Assembly: GCA_023525975.1 (NCBI GenBank)
Contig: CM042027.1
Coordinates: 85,220,007-85,284,006, forward strand
Direction of reading: 5' to 3'
From: Smallanthus sonchifolius
Taxonomy: Eukaryota; Streptophyta; Magnoliopsida; Asterales; Asteraceae
DNA length: 64,000 bases
Under the pieces are notes generated by a model. It made no database searches. It worked only from the letters and a program-made list of their open reading frames with translations, and was not told the DNA's origin. Within the stretch, counting starts at the first letter, position 1, and every line of letters begins with the position of its first letter. Both the position numbers and the translations under genes were made by a program. Shown piece by piece: positions 57,816 to 64,000 of the stretch.

Positions 57816-59083
57816 CCAGAAAGATAAGGATAATGATTTTCTATAAATGAAGGAATGTGAACTCAAGGGTTAAGGGGTGATTTTTGATTAATCCTTAAGT
57901 TCACATGTGAATACAATTTTAATCAAAGTATGAGTCTTGGATAAGGGAAGATTGACGCAAGTTTATAGCTGGAGTATTTGGATTTCTTTGCAATGTTTAA
58001 GTCCTAGGATGAGTACATCTTTATTATATTTGAATGTTTATTTAATTAGTAGTTGGTATTTATCTTGACTAGGTTTATTTTATTGTTTGGTTTATCTTTA
58101 AGGTATTTGAGTAGGTTTAGGTTAGGATTGGTTTGATTGTCTATATACCTATTTGTGTTGATATTGTCATACCTAAATCTATTAGGGATGATGTTATTCA
58201 AATTGATACTTGGAGGGTGCGTATGGAAAAGTTGGAGTTTGCTCCAATTGGACGTTTTGTGATGCTAAAACATGCGAGATATTACTAAGAGCTTCATGGT
58301 ACAACCTTTTGCTACATAAAAGTAGAAAATGTGTTTATAGAATCACTTATGGGCTTTAATGGTGGTATATTTCTTGTGTATCCTCATATATAGTATTTGG
58401 TTATTGATGAATGAAGAGACAAGAAGGTTATCAAAATTCCCAGATGAAGTTCGAGGTGAATTAGAGGAACATTTTACGAAAACTACACCACCTACGGCTA
58501 GAAAATGGCCAACACGAGATGAAAGTGTGGTTGACTATGTTCGCAATGGTTTAATGGTTAGTCTAATATGCTTTGCATATGAAATGTTTTCTATGAGTTT
58601 CTTAATCATCTTACATGATCCTATTATTCATTTTATACACAAATATATACATATAGCCAAGATGGAGTGATTTAGATATCAACCAACATGTTAACAATGC
58701 GAAATATATTGGGTGGATCCTTGAGGTAACTAACTAACATATCTTTCATTATAAGTATATCCATATAAGATGTTTTTAGACATTTGGTTATTATTGCATT
58801 GCAGAGTGTTCCATATTCAATTGTGGAGAACTATGAGCTTGCTAGCATGACTTTAGAGTATCGTCGAGAGTGTACAAAGGAAAACGTGTTGCAATCCCAC
58901 ACTTATGTCATGGGAATCGACAATGGCATGCTAGCTGATTATGACCAAGTTGATTACGAGCATGTGCTTGAACTAGAGAATGGAGATGGTGAGATCATGA
59001 AAGGTTGGACTACATGGCGGCCAAAACATGGGAATAAATTAGGACTAGAGAGCAACGGCAAGGGTTTCTTTGGAAGTTTCTAA

Positions 59084-59815
59084 TATAAAATAATAGGGTT
59101 AAAGTCATAAAATAACGTGTTTATCTCAACATTGATTATTATCATTTTACTAATCGTATGTAATATTTTATAAAATATGGTAATAATAACAATATAATAA
59201 TCCTTAATAAAGTCAAATCAAATAGAAACACCTCTCCATGATAAAAATGGAAGAAATCACGTTCCTTACGTAGGTTGATTTCTAGGTACCAAATAGAACA
59301 TAATTTTTCATTCAAGTTTTCACCCATATCTAATTTAATAGTAGGCCGGCTCATTAGTGTATTTGGGTCAAACAAGGGATTGGGGGCACCCAAAAGTTAG
59401 GGCCTCCATCTTAAAAAAAATTATATAAATATGGCTTGTTTAAGCCTATGAATGAGTTGCTCACAAACGCCAATGGTATAAAGTATAACGTATTTAATAT
59501 AGGTTGTGATTTTTTTTTCTTTTGGGTGGGGGGAGAAATAATTGATTAGAATAATTTGGTTTGTTGATAAGCTTTGTTTTGTTATTTATAATTGATCAGT
59601 TTGATTTAGTTAATTTGGTTTTATTGATTAAAATGTTCAATCGTAATCAAAGCATGAATCGGGTGCATAAAAAAAGATGAAAGTTTTTTATAATATGACT
59701 TTTGAAAAAAGGCCCCAAAACTTTTAGTCCGCTTGAAACCACCAAGTACCTTGAGCCGCTCCTATTCATTAGAATTTTGACAGGGGCTCGGTGTGTTGAT
59801 AACTTTCATTGTTAA
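59084..59815. other. 3' flank of copy C
   Basis: AT-rich, no gene. 'gcttgaaaccaccaagtaccttgagccgctcct' at ~59,732-59,765 resembles the hAT-like terminus at 34.4 kb in inverse orientation. Confidence 0.4.
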
Positions 59816-59844
59816 ACCTGTGTAACACACGGTTACTAACCTAG
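59816..59844 (+). repeat. Helitron 3' terminus
   Basis: Hairpin CCTGTGTAACACACGG followed by TTACTAACCTAG and T. No matching 5' TCTATAC end is obvious nearby. Confidence 0.5.
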
Positions 59845-59982
59845 TAATAATAATATATTAACTCTTATCATCTTCTATTTTTGCAATATTAACTCAAATG
59901 TATTTTAGATTTAAAATATATTATATAATATATTATTATACATCATATTATACAATAAAAATCTTTATATAATACACAACTA

Positions 59983-60121
59983 TCAAAGGGCTTGTAGCCC
60001 GATGATATACCGTTGGTGGAATTCACTTCCAAGTGATGAAGGCTCAAGTCCCATTATAAATAAAAGTGGTGTACTTTAGGAGTAGATTAGTGAGTGTGTG
60101 AATTTGTCGTTAAAAAAAAGT
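59983..60121 (+). repeat. Short SINE with 13-bp TSD
   Basis: A-box TAGCCCGATGATATACC at 59,995, B-box GGCTCAAGTCCCA at 60,041-60,053, 3' end TTTGTCGTTAAAAAAAAG. TAATACACAACTA is repeated exactly on both sides (59,970-59,982; 60,122-60,134). 139 bp. Confidence 0.87.
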
Positions 60122-60132
60122 TAATACACAAC

Positions 60133-61250
60133 TAGGGTGTAAATGAGCACAGCAGAGCAGAGCCGAGCCCGAGCTCGGCTTCTATCTTTATTTCTAAAAC
60201 TCAAGCTCGACCCAGGCTCGACTCGTCTATTATTTATTAATTTATATATATAATTATTTTTATATATAGTATAATATATATTATTTAGTTATTTTTAATC
60301 ATAACTAATTGGTCCCCGTTAGCGGCATGGCGTATCAACGTAGAACAAAAAAACGACTTGATTAAGCTTGTATAAACGAATACCCACGTTTCGTCGCGGG
60401 AGTCTAGTCGTTAAAGCTAAGCGGCGGGAGTTTTTTTCAAGATTAGTCCTGATTATCGGTCACTAACACAAGTCGTATAAAGGTTAGTCCCCAGTATTAC
60501 TATTAGCTGGTAAATTAGTCCCGGATATTATGTATTTAAGATTGATATATCAGTCCCAGATAGTTTACTCTCTAAAGTGAACCCAACCAGTTATCATAAA
60601 AACTCAACCCAGTCAATAGGATACTAGGATATGCTCACTTACTTTGAGTACTTTTAACATAGTTATGAAAATGCTAAGGACACTGTAGCATCGTATGTTG
60701 ATCAATACACTGGCCAAACGTATCAACCCACATACTATACAAGCGTGTTCTTATTATTACCACAAAATTTCATAAGCAACGGATTTCAGTTATCACATCC
60801 GATCACTGTGGATAATAGTAAAATTCACTGGATAAGCAACAAAATTCAGTTAACACTTTTACTCTAAAAAATCATTTTATATTTTTCCCTCTTATAAGTT
60901 ACAAAATACAGTTTTATCAATATTGTGATGATTGGACCGACCAGAAACCTGGTACGTAACCAGTCCAGTTAAGCCTACTCGAACCGTCTCAAATTGAACT
61001 ACATGTTTACAGTTTACCGGTCAGAACCATTGAAGTTTGAACTGGACGAAGTGTTTAGATCAGATTTCAAGTGCCTGCATTTTATTTTTCTCTTTAATTT
61101 TTCCTATTAGTTTATTATTTTATTCTTCATATTTTATTTATCTTAAACTTTAAATTTTGTATTAAAAGTGTAGATTATATATTTTGTTTTAACTAAGTTA
61201 TATATTTTTATCAACTTATAAATTATTTATCACATTATTCGGTTATACAG
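60133..61250. other. Repeat-derived intergenic DNA upstream of NOL10
   Basis: Starts with a hAT-like end TAGGGTGTAAATGAGC (inverse of 36,045-36,065). 60,940-61,075 carries 'ggaccgaccag', 'aaccagtccag', 'accggtcagaacc' motifs like those at 43,865-44,165. No gene supported. Confidence 0.45.
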
Positions 61251-61258
61251 ATTGCGCC

Positions 61259-61267
61259 TAGGGTTTT
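61259..61267 (-). promoter_or_regulatory. Telo-box in the NOL10 5' region
   Basis: TAGGGTTTT (AAAACCCTA on the other strand), with a second GCTAGGGTTC at ~61,311. Telo-boxes are enriched in promoters of plant ribosomal-protein and ribosome-biogenesis genes, matching the gene downstream. Confidence 0.6.
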
Positions 61268-61584
61268 AGTTGAAAGGGAAGCAAAGGGTTTCTGCTACTA
61301 CAGGATCGACGCTAGGGTTCTGTTCGTTCCCGTCTCGCCGGAGAACACACGTCGTTCCACACCTCGCTCGTTTCTAACGTCGGAGCGTAATGTAAGAGCA
61401 TTTCAAATCTTCCAATCTATATCTGTTTTTGAAATTTAACCTGACATTTCGTTGCTACTGGTTTAGAATCAATTGATGAGTTTCGCAGTGAAATTCATCA
61501 AATTTACGAATCGGATTGTGTTAGTTATCATTTATTCGTTGATATTGCATGACAGCTCTGACCGGAAGTGCAAGGATAGCCACG

Positions 61585-63910
61585 ATGGCATACCAAGGAG
61601 GTAACCTGAAGTCGACATCCATTAATGGAGTGAAGATGTATACAGTAGCGGGACAACACCGCTCGCTGGCCACCTGGCTACCGCCAAAGAAGCTTAAAGC
61701 TCTTCGCAAAGACAAAAGTAAGTATTCTGTTGACTATTTTCAATCAGTTAAATCTGGTAGAGTCAGTTGAAACTGATTCAAAGTTTGTTGATCACCTGGA
61801 TATATAGTGATTTTTCATAATGTTTTAATTGAGAAGTATCTATTCATATCTCTAAATATTTTTTCCTCTTTATTATTATTATTTTTAAAAAGCTTCATTT
61901 ATCTGTGTATAGGTTACTTGGAAAGGGTGGATTTGATCCAAGATTTAAGATTTGAAACTGCAACAACTAGAATTAAAGCTACACCAGACGGCGAATTTCT
62001 CATTGCTTCAGGTTATTGGGAACTTGTGATGTGTATTTTTGTGTTCCGTTCAGCTCTGTCCATATCGTATGTGATTATGTGGTAGAATTGTGTTATTAAC
62101 TTTTCTGATTGGCTGAGATTTTTAGGTATTTATCCTCCACAAGTCAAAGTATATGAATTAAGGGAATTATCGTTGAAGTTTGAAAGGCATCTAGTATCAG
62201 AAATAATAAATTTCCAGGTATCTTTTCTCTTAAAGTGTTGAAATTTGTATCTGTTATTTATTTTATTTTACATTATAGTTATGTTATTTGAGTAATCCAG
62301 TAACTGTGCAGGACATTTTATTTATCCAAACAGGCATCCACCAGTGATGTTTTTAGTTTGAAGTGAACTCTAAGACTAGCTTATATATGGTTTTCTTTTA
62401 CATGAAAATATTTTACAAGGGGACAGAGGCAGTTTACTACATTTTGCTCTTTTTTTGAACATTTAAACAGGTGCTGAGCGATGATTATTCAAAGCTTGCA
62501 TTCCTTTGTGCTGATCGTTCTGTTAATTTACATGCTAAATATGGAAGTCATTACAGTTTACGCATTCCAAGGTTCTTAACCTTCTCTCATGTGGCATATT
62601 TCTATTTACATTAATGTGGATGTCCCTTTATCTGCATTATATTCTTTTTTGTTTCTCTATAATATATGATCCCTCGTTGCAAAGGGAAATATCACAATCC
62701 CATTTTTGGGATGCGTTATGACAATGAATAATTCACTTCTGATAAATATCCTTGTCAAATACTTGCTTTAAACCATGTGTCTTGTCAAATATTGCATTCA
62801 TGTTTGAACACAGGGACTAAGGGAGTACACCATTACTATCTATATCCTGTGTACTTCAGTTTATCCTAGTTAATTTCATATATTGGCATCCTATCTTTTA
62901 TGAGCAGGATGGGAAGGGATATTATATATGATTGCTGGTCATGTGATTTGATATGTGCGGCTTCTTCTCCTGATCTATACAGAATTAACTTAGAACAGGT
63001 TAACTGCCAAACACCTTCACTATCCACCTATTATGATATTATTAATTTCTTTTGCATGTAAGTTTATAACTTGACAGGGACGCTTTCTATCTTCTCTTAA
63101 CACGCAATCTCCAGCACTGAATGTAGTCTCAAGAAGGTGAGTTTGACCTCAAATGAAATTGTGTTTTGCTCATTCTGTAGTTAATATGTTTATTTTCCTG
63201 TTAAATTTCAGTAAGTATCATGGGCTAATTGCTGGTGGTGGTGAGGATGGTGCTGTTGAATGCTTTGACATGAGGAGAAGATCTTCTGTTGCTAGGCTCA
63301 ATGCTGTTACATCTGCAAATGAGGGTGATCAGGTTGTTTTCTTGTTTCTTTGTGCAGATTACAATTTATATTATTTATATTATTGCCGTGTAACGATTTG
63401 ATGAATAATTTGATTGATAACTTGGGGTAATAAGAGGCTATGACCAGTTATTTTGCATGCTTTTCTTATAGAGTTATTGTAACAATTCTTTTTAGATTTA
63501 GCAAATGGGGACTAGATACATTCAGAAAATTTGTAGTCTGTAACTTCAGTTGTGCAATTTCTTTGTTTTTTGTTGTTTTTTTATTAGAATACTTATTTAT
63601 TTTGGCAAGAGGGTTATTGTTGGATGTTAGAATGTTTATAAAAAAATTCTTGTATTATATAGGAAGTTACCGCTGTAGAGTTTGATGGAGATGGAGGCTA
63701 TCACATGGCTGTTGGAAGTAGTGGTGGAAAGGTATGCTTAAGATATCATTCTGTGTTTTGCATTATGTTTTATCAAGTCAAAAGCGATTGTTATATGTAG
63801 GGTTAATTTATTTATCAGGATAATAGTTTTGTAAGGCTTATTTTTACTAATTTACAGGTGATGATATACGATCTGCGATCATCAGCTCCTCTCCGAGTAA
63901 AAGATCACAT
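61585..63910 (+). CDS. NOL10: NOL10/ENP2 WD40 nucleolar protein, 5' part
   Basis: Homologue of human NOL10, yeast Enp2 and Arabidopsis EDA7: a nucleolar WD40 protein of the small-subunit processome, needed for 18S rRNA maturation. Nine coding exons are visible: 61,585-61,717; 61,913-62,011; 62,126-62,217; 62,471-62,571; 62,908-62,998; 63,078-63,136; 63,212-63,332; 63,663-63,731; 63,858-63,910 (272 codons plus 2 nt). Phases agree at every junction and there is no stop. Conserved blocks: SINGVKMYTV, RVDLIQDLRFETATTRIK..PDGEFLIASGIYPPQV, ELSLKFERHL, VLSDDYSKLAFLCADRSVNLH, MGRDI..YDCWSCDL, YRINLEQGRF, GLIAGGGEDGAVECFDMR, VMIYDLRSSAPLRVKDHM. A 5'UTR intron 61,392-61,555 is likely; it would make the ATG at 61,549 intronic, hence the start at 61,585. 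The family protein is ~700 aa; the rest, including the NUC153-like region, lies beyond the window. Confidence 0.93.
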
Positions 63911-63930
63911 GTAAGTTCTATGTTATCACG

Positions 63931-64000
63931 GCGCGCGCCTAGGCGCAGAAGCGCAGCGAGGCGCAGGTATAGGGCCTGGTGGAGACCTAGGCGCAGATTT
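63931..64000. repeat. GC-rich GCGCCTAGGCGC repeat in a NOL10 intron
   Basis: Short repeated AGGCGCAG and GCGCCTAGGCGC motifs begin 20 bases after the exon 9 donor and run off the window. Sharp change from the AT-rich intron context, so probably the edge of an inserted element. Confidence 0.6.

Larger units (their letters stand above)
56115..59083 (+). pseudogene. FATB-like acyl-ACP thioesterase, copy C (frameshifted)
   Basis: Closest to copy A. Exons: 56,115-56,464; 56,552-56,685; 58,186-58,298; 58,394-58,556; 58,657-58,725; 58,805-59,083. Exon 2 is almost identical to copy A's. Two frameshifts break it. In exon 1 a small deletion after LLGTP shifts the frame, although translation could restart at the ATG at 56,243. 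In exon 3 a one-base deletion (113 instead of 114 bases) follows QIDTW. Exons 4-6 are open, keep DINQHVNN and MTLEYRREC, and extend ~16 residues beyond copy A's end (ESNGKGFFGSF). All splice sites survive. Inactive as a full enzyme unless the assembly contains errors at the two indels. Confidence 0.87.

Noticed and set aside
57516..57846. Cys/His-rich frames (LICFACTRQDS type) as a novel repeat protein
   Set aside because: Product of the 29-base minisatellite in an intron of the copy C pseudogene; both frames stay open only because of the repeat.

Overview
The window is nuclear DNA of a flowering plant: spliced genes with GT..AG introns, an AT-rich repeat-laden background, telo-box promoter DNA, and PIF/Harbinger, MULE, hAT, CACTA and Helitron elements plus tRNA-derived SINEs and long solo LTRs. 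The repeat style and the ectodomain-less CrRLK1L kinases suggest Asteraceae (inference; no species can be named).

Layout. 0-2 kb holds a minus-strand CrRLK1L-type kinase gene. 2.3-9.1 kb is nested transposon DNA: a Helitron, then a TAA-flanked PIF/Harbinger-type element carrying a solo LTR and a small Helitron. 10.9-11.8 kb has a broken Ty3/gypsy integrase next to a CACTA terminus. 12.2-16.7 kb contains two dead kinases on the minus strand: a four-exon CRK-like pseudokinase and a truncated second copy of the CrRLK1L kinase with DFG changed to YFG. 17.9-22.1 kb is a complete MULE (TIRs and 9-bp TSD) encoding a stop-riddled transposase with a SWIM finger and a C-terminal OTU-type cysteine protease, followed by a decayed PIF transposase fragment.

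25.9-59.1 kb is the main feature: a same-strand array of FATB-like acyl-ACP thioesterase genes. Copy A (25,935-29,733; six exons, 374 aa) reads through intact with its catalytic residues. Copy D is an exon-4 remnant (~35.8 kb). Copy B (38,551-45,420) has a 4.8-kb first intron filled by transposons, a damaged exon-3 end and a stop in exon 6. Copy C (56,115-59,083) has two frameshifts, and a 3-kb solo LTR sits in its promoter. Upstream DNA of A and C is also shared, so whole segments were duplicated.

Between copies B and C lies a Pack-CACTA-like element (46.5-50.5 kb) carrying exons of an AAA-type ATPase and of a DRP1-type dynamin. The window ends in the first nine coding exons of a NOL10/ENP2 (Arabidopsis EDA7-type) ribosome-biogenesis gene.

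Only three loci look potentially functional: the first kinase, FATB copy A and NOL10. Splice sites were assigned by eye from GT/AG, reading frame and family conservation.
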